Below are positions 37,200 to 49,334 of a stretch of DNA of 64,000 nucleotides, piece by piece (the first letter of the stretch is position 1; the number at the start of each line of letters is the position of its first letter). Source of the stretch: Macrobrachium rosenbergii (taxonomy: Eukaryota; Arthropoda; Malacostraca; Decapoda; Palaemonidae). Below the pieces are notes generated by a model that did not search any database, had not been told where the DNA came from, and was given only the letters and a program-made list of their open reading frames with translations. The position numbers were made by a program, and so were the translations under genes. Where the stretch lies: NCBI RefSeq assembly GCF_040412425.1, contig NC_089795.1:79471163-79535162 (forward strand), in the 5' to 3' direction.

Positions 37200-38575
37200 T
37201 CTACCCCTTCCTTTCTGTCTACAAATCTTCTGATATATTTAGTTTCCTCTCCATTCTCCTTTCTTTCTCAAAAGTTTGTTAGATTAACTTTTTTTTTTAT
37301 TTACTGGCCAATAGTCTTTTTCATCTTTCTGTCCTGAAATTATATTTTATCTAGTCTTTTATAACCTTTTCTCTGTTGGTAACCTTAAATCTAGTGATTC
37401 TACCTGCTCTTCAATTTGAAATTCAAACAGATTAACTTAAATATTCATTTTTATCATTAATAAAGTCACATTTATCTGGCGTTCCTTATCTACTGTTTTT
37501 GCCTTGAAATCCAGTCTTAGCCTTTCATTCTGTCATTTCTGCTTCCTATTTACCTTATCCTTTTTCATTCTTTCTGTATTCAAGTATTCAGATATATCTA
37601 GCATTGCTATCATCATTTATACTTAAACTGTCATATTTACCTTGCATTTGCTCTCTAACCTTCTGTCCTTGAAATTCTTTGCCTGTTTTAAATTGTTAGA
37701 TTTTATTCCTCCTTTCTTGTATCCTATTTTCAGCCTTGTAATCCTTTGGGGTTTAGTCACCTTTCTACCTCAGGTTTTAGTTATATTTATCTGTCTTCCT
37801 TTCTGCTGTCCTCTCTCTCATGAAATTCTTATTTTGATAATTTTGAATACTCAGTCTGAGTAATCTGATATTACTTTCTCTGCCTTCAGATTTGTATTCA
37901 TTTGTCATTTCTATTATTCTGACACTGAAATCTACCCAGACTGATGCAGTTTTCCCTTCTAATATTCCTTCCATCTGGAATAAGGCTCATATTACTTTAT
38001 ATTGTTGCTGTCTGCAGATTTATTCAATATTGTCTTTTTGTCCCATCTACCTCGAAATACTGCCAGATTTATCTAGTGTCCTATTATTACTTTTTGTCCT
38101 CTAATCTAGGTAGATTTATTTATTCTTAGATTGACCAATCTTTTACAATCTATCTATCTCTCTCTTGAAACTTAACCAAATCTTCTCTAATCATCCTGTT
38201 GTCCTGTCCGCCTCGAAATGTCATCATTTAACTTTTCATCTTCCCTGTAAATTCAGTCAGATTTTATTTGTTTCTAAATCATGTCCTATGTATCTTATAT
38301 TTTTCTCTAACCTGTTTGCCCAAAATTGTCAGGTTTTGTAGTTTGCCCTCGAAATGCATTTAAATTTATACTCTCATCTTTTCTGTCTTAGATACTACCT
38401 CCTTTTATTCTGTAAACTTTCTCCTTTGCACTCCAGTCGCATTTATCTTGCCTTCTACGGTTCTTTCATTCTTTAAATTGCAGGATTTATAGTCTACTTT
38501 CCATAGTATGAGGTGTCTTGAAATGCAGTCAGATTGATATAATTTTCCTTTCAGCCCCCTCTGTTTTCAATTGGG
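37200..38575. repeat. Old pyrimidine-rich minisatellite (about 55-85 bp period)
   Basis: Variants of CTTGAAAT-CAGTCAGATTTATCTAG recur about every 55-85 bases (near 37502, 37668, 37921, 38052, 38212, 38346, 38430, 38517). Between them lie TCCTTTCTGTC-like tracts. The + strand is strongly C/T-biased throughout. Open frames at 37642-38129 are by-products of the bias. Confidence 0.6.
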
Positions 38576-39490
38576 ATTCATCAGCTCTTCCCATCTATCC
38601 TTCTTCAAGGAGCAGTGAGCAACACTTGAGCAGAAGCATTGGCAGTGCTTGTGCCCCAGATTAAACTCCTCTGAATTGCGGGTAGCAAAGTGGCTCAAAG
38701 TGGATATATTTTCAGCCTTCAGTTAGTTTCATCAGCGCTTCCATCTATCCTTCTTCCAGGCTTATAAAAGGGCAGTGAGGCAATACTCAGGCAAGAAGCA
38801 TGGGCGATGCAGCATCTACAGATTAAACTCCACATGAATTACGGGTAGCAAAATTGCTTCAAAGTGGATATATTATCAGCCTTCAATTGAGTTTCATCAG
38901 CGCTTCCCATCTATCCTTCTTCAGGCTTATAAGGAGCAGTGAGCTATACTTGAGCAGAAGCATGGGCGATGCAGCAGATTAAACTCACATCAATTACAGC
39001 AAAATTGACTCACATGAGTTTCATCAGCGATTATCCTTCCTCAGGCTTATATGGGTGGCAATACTTGAGCAGAAGCAGTGGATATTAAATCCACATGAAT
39101 CAGCCTTCAAAGTGGATAATTGCCTCAATTGTTCATCAGCGCTTCCCATCTATCCTTCTTCAGGCTTATAAGGAGCAGTGAGCAATACTTGAGCAGAAGC
39201 ATGGGCGATGCAGCATCTACAGATTAAACTCCACATGAATTACGGGTAGCAAAATTGCTTCAAAGTGGATATATTATCAGCCTTCAATTGTCTTCAATTG
39301 ACAGTGATTCATACGGGCGATCACCCTGTCCTACGAATTACGCCGTCTTCAAAGTGGCTTAAAATTGAGAGCAGTTCCCCATCTAACAGGCTTATGAGCA
39401 GTGGAGCTATACTTGAGCAGAAGCAAGGGTGATGCAGCACCTACAAATTAAACTCCACAAGAATTACAGGTAGCAAAATTACCTTGCAGT
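38575..39490. repeat. Satellite-like tandem array, about 160-bp unit, about 6 units
   Basis: Units begin TTCATCAGCGCTTCCCATCT and contain TTCTTCAGGCTTATAAGGAG, ACTTGAGCAGAAGCATGGGC, CTCCACATGAATTACGGGTA and CAAAGTGGATATATTATCAG. Starts lie near 38577, 38726, 38892, 39019, 39131 and 39362. The units near 39000-39120 and 39290-39400 are internally deleted and scrambled. Confidence 0.92.
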
Positions 39491-39731
39491 GGATAGGAAC
39501 TTGCTGATCTGGAAAAAAAGTGATATTTAGAATTTTTGCTCCTTATTAATAATAATATAACACTGTAACATAGAAATTTGTTGTTTAATATTTTACCTTC
39601 TATAATTTAGTTGCATGCAGTATGAGTTATTTTTGTTTTGATGGTTTATATTCCAAAATACAACTGGAATATATATATTGAATACACAAAAGTATTAGGA
39701 GGAATTCTCCAGAAGTCACACTGTTTGCTGA

Positions 39732-39823
39732 AATTGAAAATTCAAAAAGTTAGTACAGTGATGCTTCTACAATCAGCAAATTGAAAATTCAAAAAGTTAG
39801 TACAGTGCTGCTTCTACAAAAGT
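39732..39823. repeat. Tandem duplication, about 46 bp x 2
   Basis: AATTGAAAATTCAAAAAGTT followed by AGTACAGTG and TGCTTCTACAA occurs twice in a row with one base difference. Confidence 0.9.
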
Positions 39824-40095
39824 TTCCCATCCAAACCCTTACATAATGTTCTCAAGTCCACCCACCTTTCTGAGTGTCAAGACTGGAGATGATCTCATTA
39901 TTACATGTGCCATCTGGATTGTCAGGTATGTCTTGTTCAGGCCTATATATAAAAGAGGCACATTCCCTATGGCTTGATGGGTTTGAGTGAAAAATCTCGT
40001 GCTTTAAAAAAACATTTGTGTCTTGCCACAACTCTTATGAATCAAGATACATGCCTGAATTGCCATTAATGCAGGAAGTTAATGTGCTGAGTGCC

Positions 40096-40100
<5 letters not shown>

Positions 40101-40177
<77 letters not shown>
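40101..40177. repeat. (GA)n microsatellite
   Basis: A clean GA run of about 77 bases. The arginine/glutamate frame here is an artefact. Confidence 0.98.
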
Positions 40178-40178
<1 letters not shown>

Positions 40179-40597
40179 ACTGAGAGGTAGACTGAGTTGG
40201 CAGCTCCGGGTAGCCCTTGGGTTTGATTTTTGTAATGTTAAAACCCAAGGTAATTAAAGCAAGGTGCTTGTATATCAAGTGTGTCTCATATTGGGGGAAG
40301 AAGTAAACTTAAAATAGCAGCAATAAGCCCCTTGAAAATTCCATGAATAAAAAGTATTTGAGTTTATAAGGAGGAGGAAGATGAGAAATCCAAAGTGTCT
40401 CCCCCCAACAGAGTGGCCTGCTGTAGTTGCCATTCCCAACAACTACAAGTCTAATAACTTATCAAACTTATCAACGTCTCTTAAATGAAAACCGTAGATG
40501 AGATAGCACTACCAGGTGCTTGCATCCAAAATTGGAAATAAATCCAAATTAAGCTTGAAGGCAACAAAAGTAGAGAGGGCTCTTGACTTCATGGACT

Positions 40598-40690
40598 TTA
40601 GCTCTATTACCTCTTATGCTTAACAGTCTTTCACGCTGTAATATTAGCTCTATTACCTCTTACGCTTGACAGTCTTTCACGCTGTAAAAT
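40598..40690. repeat. Tandem duplication, about 46 bp x 2
   Basis: TAGCTCTATTACCTCTTA-GC followed by TT(A/G)ACAGTCTTTCACGCTG and TAA occurs twice in a row with two differences. Confidence 0.9.
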
Positions 40691-40959
40691 ATATATATTT
40701 CTCCCCAAAATTCCCATGTTCCTCCATAGGTAGAACATGTAACTGAAGGGTGCCCTGGTTGCTGAGAAATCTGTTGAAGAGTAGCTACATGAAAAGTCTC
40801 TCTCAGGTCATGAAATTTTTAGTGTCCACCACCTTAGACAGCAGATGCAAAACACACCTGTTGCAGCCAAAGGGTCATCTTGCCAATGGGTCAGTGCTTG
40901 TGATTCTGTGGTTCTGTTTAATTTTGAACAGATTTACCAATAGCCTAACCACAAATGAT

Positions 40960-41370
40960 AATGTTACTGGAGGATCTCTCAAGTTCAGAGGCCATTCAGA
41001 GGGTAGGGCCTGCTTTACCTTGCTTGGACTGTTAAATATCGTGCCCGTCCTTGACTAACTTTTGAATTATGATGGCCTTATTTGTTCATGTTCACACAAA
41101 GATGTCTTCTGCTAGCAAACGCAAAATCTCAGAATTTGTGGAACCATGTTTATCAAGGCACTATCAAGTGAGTCACCTTACCATCACACCTACTGCTCCG
41201 TCTGCCAAGAGTGAAACAAATGCTTGGAGGAAGACTGCCTTCAACTCAAAGAAGCTGATACATTGTCCCTTGTCCCATGACACCCATCCAAGTTCCTGTT
41301 GCTTGAGGATTCGGGTGTCCCCCAAACTTCTGGTAATCACTGCTGCTCATAGTTTTGATAACTCCAGGTG
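40960..41370 (-). pseudogene. DIRS-like retroelement RNase H fragment (decayed)
   Basis: On the minus strand, FGGHPNPQATGTWMG (near 41340-41295) is followed after a frame shift by FELKAVFLQAFVSLLADGAV (about 41255-41190). Then come DKHGSTNSEILRLLAEDIFV (about 41160-41100) and VKQALPSEWPLNL (about 41020-40983). This order fits the RNase H of DIRS-type elements (GWGAHL..GTW, LELxAVFLALxxF, YxNxxGGTRSxxLxxLAxEI, LSRPxQxLPTEWxL). Several frame changes and stops show it is dead. Flanks from 40.3 to 44.5 kb may hold the rest in unrecognisable form. Confidence 0.65.
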
Positions 41371-44300
41371 GAGTGACTGGAGAACCTATTTTCCCAAAGA
41401 GACAATGTGCCTGATCAGGGATTGGCACAATTTGGCCAGAGGATTTGTTAGAACAACTGAATCAAGGATGATAACCTCTTAATCCCCTTTGTTGAGGGAA
41501 ATAGTTCCATTGCTGCAAACAGGGAACAAAGCTGCTAGCACAACTGCAGGTTCACAAAAAATTAAGGTGACTAAAACATACTTTAGGATCCATATGACAC
41601 ATGTAGTGAGACTTCCTTCTGCCTTGATGGACAAAAGATGGGTGAACATTTGGGACTTGATGGGAGTTTGATAAAAAAAAGCAATCACTTATAAGGTACA
41701 AGTTGATACTAATCATTATCAGTTAGAAATTAGTTCAATGAAGGTATCATACAAAACTCGTAGACCTATGTAAGCATTATAAGAATATTCGTCCTTTACA
41801 ATAAAATAAGCGATTTCCTGGTATATTTTCTACTAAAATAATTTACTTGGACTAATCATGCTATCATCAGAGAAAATGCCATTTCCTCTCTATTAAAAGG
41901 TAAATCCAAGTGGATTCCTTACATCATCATACACACTACTAAGTTTGCTTGCAGTTCTGATAATGCTTCAACAAGCTACCAAGGTCCTACCAGCTATAAC
42001 ACAACCAACTTTGTAAATTAATTGAATACAACGCTGCAAGTGCTACATTTTTTTTTTTTTTTTCAAGGAGTCACACAGTCCAGGGAGAAGCAATTATATC
42101 CAAATGTAAATCTGGAGACATACTGATGGAATTAATCGTCAGTTTGGAAATGAAACTTGGTAGTGAATGGAGTGACCATTTGCTGTAGGTGACTGATGTT
42201 TCCTCTATCAGCTGTTTCAATGAACTGCTTGACATGGGTTGGAGCTGTCCCATGGTGCAATCATTGGTAGACTGTCTGACAAAAGGAGACTAGCATATTT
42301 TGTTATGATCAGTTCTTCCCATTGGTCCGAGTCCTTTTCTACCAAAAAAGAATATTTTGGGATACCCTTACTTTTAACACCTGAGCAGTCACCCTTTGAA
42401 GGTAAGGAACCACAACATTAACTGAAAAAATGTATGGTTGGAAAAGTAACTCAGCTTCCAAAACCATTTTATTTACATGACAAAAGTATGCTAGTCAACA
42501 ACTGACAGCTGGTCCATGGTGAGCAGTATTCAGTAGAGAGGCAAATTCTATTACATGATAAAATGGCTGGCCAGACTATGAGAAAGCGAGAGTTGAGAGA
42601 AATTAGATTTTAAGGCATACCATAACTTCATAAGTTACATCCAAATAAGCAGTGTCAAGGGGGGTAGTTCCGGAAATGAGTGATAAGAAGCACAGTTTTT
42701 AAAGAATTATGGAGACTCCCATGATTGTCAGGAAGACCTTAATTACTACTGTTAATGAGCATCAAGAGATAGCGGCTTTTTCAGTTATTTTCGTTGATCA
42801 GGACCACATGATCCTCTTTAACAAAACCTTGATAATAAGATGAATTCATGAAGACGACTGGGTTAACTGCTTCCAAATGAACTCATTAGGCTAAGTCTCC
42901 CTAGGTTAGCAGAGATTATGAAACTTCCAAAAACGGTGTCATAGACCACTTGCTATCCCTGGGAGAGTCCTAGCTCTTAGTGAGGCTTGAGTCTATTGCA
43001 AGAATAAGTTGTCCAGTCTTGTTCTTACAAAAGAACCTGACCTTTACTTACTCAAATTAGCTGCTGTTACAATAGGTGGTTATCAAAACAGTTTTCCCCT
43101 TCACAAGTTAATAGGTCAAGTTAATGAAGAATTAGACTTCTTGGAGAGGTTTCAAAACTTGGCAAAAGCTCTGAGAGGAGATGATACCGATGGAATTTTG
43201 TTTTATAAAGCTGAGAACTCTGTACCTCTTGAGTGATCTTGTAGCAAATCTGATTTAAAAACATGATGCAGGAGGCAAGTAACTGAACCCTTGTATATTT
43301 ACAAGAAAAAATAAGCTGCTTCTTGTTGAAAAGGCATCTTGGGATAGGGCAACTTGTGTAGAATATCTTCAGATAAGGGGAAACTGACTATATGTTAAAA
43401 AAAATCCAGATATACTGCATAAAAATAGAGACTGTGGCCTTTTAGCTGGGAGCTATTAAAGTTTTAATTTGCAGGTTCACAAATTTAATAAAACTTCTTT
43501 GAAGCAGGAAAAGTTTGTTTCTGACCTTTTTGATAAGCCCAAAGGAGTAGCAGTTACAAGGAAGATATGTTGCCCATCACTGACTGCAGTCCATTTTGGT
43601 CCCGGTACAGAAGGGATACAAAGGTAGATAGTATTTCTACTTAGGGGTAGAGGTTTACCTTCAAAGGAAGGGACAGAATTCTGATAGTCTTGAACAAGGG
43701 TGAATCCACACTGATCACTCTCCTTAATACACCAATAATTTGATCAGTTACCCAATAAGCACATAATAATATGATTTGTCACAGGATGCTGTGGTAAAAG
43801 GTGTACGGAAAAGTTGACCTTTTTAAACCTCACTGCTTACATGGTGTACTACTGTACCATAAAGTTGTCAAAGTTGATGTGACCTTTCCAAAGTTAACCA
43901 CTTCAAGACAGTTCAGCCTGCCGACAACCATCAACTCAAAAATATTTGTGGTCCTTCTCATAAAGTAAATGTCAACTGAATTCATAGTTCTATCCTGGAG
44001 AAATAAAGTCCTCATCCAAAATGACACAGCACATGACCACTTCCATTGATGGTGAATGATGAACTCAAATTATGGATTTTAGTGGTGAGGGAATTCTGTT
44101 TAAGCCAGCTTCCAATAAAGCACATGTCGTTGCTACAAGAAAAAGGAATGTTTCTATCTCAAGATTTCTTTCACTAGTAAAGATGCTCCAAATGAAATCT
44201 AGATCATATAAATTAATATTTTCTCTTACAAACAGGCATAAGAGGAGGGTTTCTGCAGTACTGTCATTCCAAGACTGGCTTGAAATAAATGAGCAAAGGA

Positions 44301-44540
44301 CAGTTTAGTATTGAACCTTGTCTCAAAATAAAACGTGTTGACCTAGTGGTAACTAGGGCTTTTTAGTGGTTTACCAATCCGAAGCCTCATGTGAGACTAA
44401 GAGTCTTGCCAACCAGTCTCCAGTGTACAACTAAAACAGAATTCCACTAGAAATAGCTTAGACAACTAAAGGATTTCTATAGTATTACAAAGTAGCTTAT
44501 CAAGATTATTCTCACACTGCTAGTCTCTCACAGGGCTCAC
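41371..44540. other. Moderately GC stretch, probably eroded retroelement
   Basis: Many short frames on both strands (up to 75 codons) and an evenly mixed base composition suggest former coding DNA. No motif could be assigned. By position it would hold the reverse transcriptase of the minus-strand DIRS-like relic, but I could not find a YxDD-type block. Confidence 0.3.
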
Positions 44541-44589
44541 CCAAAAGATTTGTTCTTGAAAGAAAATTTAAAACGGAACAAGGTAAAGT

Positions 44590-44740
44590 TTCAGAAGTTG
44601 GATGGCTAAGAGAGAAGTGACAAAAGGGAACGGACGAGAAGTAAAAGGCAGAAACTAATGCAACTGGGTTAAAGGGAGCAGCAAAGAACCCCTCAGTACA
44701 TCAATATTATGCTGTGCAAGGCGCGCTGCAAGTGGAGACC
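44590..44740 (+). repeat. Degenerate SINE-like copy (+)
   Basis: GTTGGATGGCTAAGAGAGAAG, GGAACGGACGAGAAGTAAAAGG, GCAACTGGGTTAAAGGG and GCAGCAAAGAACC follow the order of the better copy at 56450-56766. An inverted relative lies at 45040-45145. Confidence 0.45.
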
Positions 44741-45039
44741 TAATACAAGCACAGAAAAAATGAAATGCCACAAGCAGTGCAGATGAATCAGCCTTACTCA
44801 GGTAGATGCCACTAAGGCTCCCTTTATCATCAAGCACAAAACTAAAGTAACTGTCACCAGCATGGAAGAGTCCTGCTTCACAAAATGTGTGAACAGACTT
44901 TACTGGTCTCCAGCCTCCATACTTTTAGGTCCAGCTTAAATTCTCGAAGAACAACTAACCCACAACAGCTGATTTGAAGCTCTATTCTAACTATCCCTTA
45001 GGCGGTACAACTTGCATGGCGCCATGATCTGTAGTGTAC

Positions 45040-45145
45040 AAAGCACACTCTTAGGCATAAGCTACACTTGCTTTCTTCCTTTTGCTTCTAATCCGTTCCA
45101 TTCGGTCTCTTCCTACTTAGCTGTCCAACATCTTTAAGGGTCACG
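45040..45145 (-). repeat. Degenerate SINE-like copy (-)
   Basis: The reverse complement reads TGTTGGACAGCTAAGTAGGAAG, GAATGGAACGGATTAGAAGC, AAAAGGAAG, an inverted match to 44590-44655. The two copies could pair in a transcript. Confidence 0.45.
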
Positions 45146-46616
45146 TTACTTCAATCTTTACCTCTCACCTTAGACTCGAAGAGGCTTAGCCTGAAGGATC
45201 TGAGAACAAATCCTTCAGGAGAAGCCTCAGTCTAAAAATCGGACTCAGTCGTCCCGGCAAAATAATTTACAATAATTTTAATCTGATCTAAAATAAGTAG
45301 TTGATGAAGGGAACGCGCCCAGGCGCATTATCAGACACTCACACGTTCTTATCAATATCTTCGACTTTTGATTGCGAGAATCAGATATTACAAATAGAGG
45401 AAGGCAAAGACGTAAGTAAAAAGAATAAATAACCGATAAATGAAACAACAGAAATATTCGAGACCCATATCCACATAATTCCGATTTATCATAGAGGAAT
45501 TCATTCTCCGGCAATCTCTTTACTTACATCGTAAGCGGCAGTCCTGACTATAAACACGAGGCATGATTTTATAGTCTCTGCTAAGCCCATAAAACCGGCC
45601 GTAAATCTCGCCTTCCTTTTGGTCCGAGAGAATGCAACCGGTCGTTCGAATGTTCCTCTCGCAATGTGGAGAAAATTATGAAGTTTACACTTCCATTCCG
45701 TCCGCCGATATACACAGTATATATATATAACATACGCACGTATCTATGATTTACTTTACGCACGCAATAAATACGTTGGCGAACTGGCATTCAACGCTTT
45801 CTACTCGGGGAAAAATCAAAAGCAGCCGAGCGGTAATATTTTTGTAGAAGAATGAATGGGCTGTATCTAAACAAACTCGGCTATCGCTAAAAACTTGTTT
45901 TGATCGTTTAAATTTTCTTACAGCACTGTTCGAAGCTGTTCATGGTCCTGTTGAGTCCAAGACCTAGGCCAGCCAGCAATCCGCAATGCTTGGGTACCTA
46001 AGGGTCAAAATGCCATGGCTATGTTTTTGTACCTAAGTGAAGATGAGGGGGGAAAAGTGAAACTGTAAATAAAGGTCAATGTTGTAAGACAGTGTGAAAG
46101 TGAAGCCAGTGCTCTTTAACAAAATAGTTCCTCGCTAAATTTGTTGGCGACGACGGAGGAAAAAAATTGTAAGGAGATAAATCTTGAACTTTCTGGCCTA
46201 AAAATGAAAACACTAACGAGCACTACAAGCATGAGATCAAAGAATTAGATCATTCTTGTTAAATAAAAAAAAGAAAAAAATGAAAACGGTGCTTCAGAAT
46301 TACTCATAGAACACGACACTCTTGAAGCAAAATGAGTCAAGAATAATTTGGGAAAAAAATCTGATGAAAACTGTATATTGAATGTTTATATGGACCTCGT
46401 CAGTAAGCCCAATTAACAACGACCTTTAAATATTTGTGAGCGATAATATAGTTAGTTATGGGGACGCCACGTGTACGTGTGAATGTATATACATATACAG
46501 GTCAGAGGTTTATGTCTTCCAATAACTGATCTCTTCTTTCTGTATTTCCTATTACATTCTGTTACTTCTTTGAAATGAACACCATATTCTTTGGAAGCAT
46601 GAGTAATGTTCATCTT

Positions 46617-46619
<3 letters not shown>

Positions 46620-46671
<52 letters not shown>
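46620..46671. repeat. (AAT)n microsatellite
   Basis: About 17 AAT units. Confidence 0.97.
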
Positions 46672-46717
46672 TGTTATATGCATTCGAGTATCAAGAATTA
46701 TAACGTAGGTTTTCTCA

Positions 46718-46720
<3 letters not shown>

Positions 46721-46796
<76 letters not shown>
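46721..46796. repeat. (GA)n microsatellite
   Basis: A clean GA run of about 76 bases, 50 bases after the (AAT)n run. Confidence 0.98.
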
Positions 46797-46799
<3 letters not shown>

Positions 46800-47245
46800 T
46801 TAAACATGGCTTGAGGGTTAGGGTTGGTTGTCTGGTAATTTAAATGTATGTGACTCTCTCAAAGTTTAAAAATGTATTCGTTCATAATACTTTGTAAAGT
46901 ACACGAAACACATTCAGTATTTCCATCTGTTAAAAGACTTATCTTAACATACGGTAGAAAAACTTACCTTAACATACGGTCCACTACGTGAACCTATTTG
47001 GATAATTTTGAGTACGGTGCTTCCAATATAAATAAATCTATTGCATACGCTCTTTAGTCCGAAGCTCTTCTACCAGAGTAAAAATTCGAAACGATTCAAT
47101 TCGGTGGCACTGAATGATGCAAATCTGCAACGAAAACAAAAATTGAAGCAATTCAAAAGTGAAAGTTGAGTGAAAAATGCAAAATAAGTTTTGTTTAAAA
47201 AAATCATAATATCCATAAATGAAAATTTCTCAGTCAGATGGATTA

Positions 47246-47349
<104 letters not shown>

Positions 47350-48039
47350 CAGTTTTCCACTAAGAGTAAGAGTAATGATTTCAGGAGCAATGAACCTCCC
47401 AATTATGGATGGATTTGTACTGCACAAGGCATGGCGTCGCACGCTTCCTGACCCTATTGCCACAAAAGTTAACCGAATAAAATAAAATAAAAAAAGAATA
47501 TGCAAAATCGGAGGGTCTTCCGGTCATCAGATTAATAGTAAAAATTGCGAAAAATAGACACTAGCACAGAATAACTGAAGTTTATGTTACTGCTTATCAC
47601 TAAAGAATCACAGAATAGTTACACGGTTTCCTTTTTTATCGATTTATGCATAGTTATGTTTAATGCATTGGGGATAACAAGAACAATAATGAATATCTTT
47701 GAGACCCTAATATAAAAGGGAAATATTACGCTTGTCAGTGCAACTCTGCACATGAAGATTTCTGCAAAGACAAAAATATGAAAAGATAGTGCCTTTGAGA
47801 CTTGAAGGATGGTGTTTGCTAATGGTGAATAAAAAAATTCTGTCTTACCAGTTACAATCGCATTTGTTAACAATATATTTGCACTGCTGACGAGACGCAT
47901 TTGGCATTTGCAATTACAGTACTAAGAAACTTTCAAAAGCAAATGATCTATTAAGAAAGATCCTGTAGGCGCCATTGACGGCGAAGCCTTAAAAAAAAAA
48001 ATAGATTCCTTGCACAACTGCTCTTGAGTATGAAATTTT

Positions 48040-49330
48040 GTCTAGAAACCAATAAACTGTAGCTGGCCCAGAGTCCAGGCCTCCTCTAAAATCACTCCAC
48101 TACAGCTACTCTTGGGTTCGAAGCCCTCTCTAAAGAACTAGCCAGCCAAAGTAGCTTCCACTGGGTTCGAAGCCTCCTGTAGAAAACACTCCACAGTAAA
48201 TTTTGTTAAGTCCAAAGCCTCCACTAGAAAGCAGTCCACTGTATTTGACCTTGGTTTGACGCCTTCAAGAAAACAATCCACATTAGCTGCCCTAGAGTTC
48301 GCAGATTTCTCTTGAAACGAATCTTGAGTTCAAAGAATTCTATTAAAACCAGTTTCCTGTAGCAGCTCTATAATCGTAGACTTCATAAGAAATCAATCAA
48401 TCTACAGTGGAAACTCTCGAATTCAAAGCCTTATCTTAAAACCAATATAATGTAGCACATCTTGAGGTCGAAGTCTTCACTAAAATACGTAAAAAATGCG
48501 CGGAAGTTTCTTCAGCGCAATCGAGTTTTCTGTACAGTGTATAATCAAGGCCACCGAAAACAGACCTATCTTTTGGTGGTCTCAGTATAATGCTGTATGA
48601 GGTGCGGCCCATAAATCTTTAACCACGGCCCGGTGATGGCCTGTCCTATATCGTTGCCAGATTCACAATTAAGGCTAACTTTAACCTTAAATAAAATAAA
48701 AACTACTGAGACTAGAGGGCTGCAATTTAGTATGTATGATGATTGGAGAGTGGATGAGCAACATACCAATTTGCAGCCCTCTAGCCTCAGTAGTTTTTAA
48801 GATCTGAGGACGGACGGACAGACAAGGCCGGCACAATAGTTTTCTTTTACAGAAAACGAAAAATCACTGTGGCTGCTCCCGTTCAACGTCCTCACTAGAA
48901 ACCAATCCTTTATGTGCTTTTAAGTTCAAAGCCTTCATTAGACCAATCCACTGCAGTTGCTCCAAGTTCAAAACTACTGTAACTGCCCCGAGTTTGAAAA
49001 CTTCACAGTAGGTACTCTCGAGTTCAAAATCTTCTCTAAGAGCTTATCCAAACTAGCTGCCTTTGAGTTTTAAGCCTTCACATGAAACGAATCCACAATG
49101 TATTTGTTCTTGAATCAAAACTTTCATATTAGGCAATTGCACTGTAACTGTTCTTGATCATCACTGCTCCCTAAAATCAATTCCTTTGTAATTGCTTGAT
49201 CAACATTGCTCCACACAATCAATTCCTTTGTACTTGCACTAAGTTAGAAGCTTTCACTAAAAAGGTTAATCAATTATGACCAGTCTCGAGTTCGATGTCT
49301 TTACTAAGAACAAAAATTAGCTGAAACTGC
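48040..49330. repeat. Old minisatellite (about 45-60 bp), split by a foldback element
   Basis: Variants of CTGTAGCTGCTCTxGAGTTC followed by AAAGCCTTCACTAGAAACCAATCCA recur on both sides of 48499-48864 (near 48110, 48158, 48210, 48262, 48418, 48470, 48900, 48935, 49020, 49070). Unit identity is low, so the array is old. The GGGTTCGAAGCC word looks like a tRNA B box, but no tRNA fold is present. Confidence 0.65.
48499..48864 (+). mobile_element. Foldback element, copy 1
   Basis: About 365 bases shared with 52686-53068 in the same orientation. The centre is a hairpin. AAAACTACTGAG-CTAGAGGGCTGCAA (48698-48734) pairs with TTGCAGCCCTCTAGCCTCAGTAGTTTT (48761-48797) across a 26-base loop. The right end has GTTTTCTTTTACAGAAAAC, a small inverted repeat. 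It has no coding capacity. I recall similar sequences as abundant in decapod genomes, but could not check. Confidence 0.85.
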
Positions 49331-49334
49331 TCTG

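Noticed and set aside
37642..38129. Overlapping + strand frames with hydrophobic peptides that look like membrane segments
   Set aside because: The strand is C/T-rich throughout the minisatellite, which yields F, L, S and I codons without selection.
45921..46060. ALFEAVHGP peptide after TTACAG, like the ALFEAVHG motif of isocitrate dehydrogenases
   Set aside because: The frame hits a stop after 14 residues, and no further IDH sequence follows in any frame. Nine residues are not enough.
48100..48200. GGGTTCGAAGCC words that resemble tRNA B boxes
   Set aside because: They recur with the minisatellite unit, and no cloverleaf or A box is present at the right distance.
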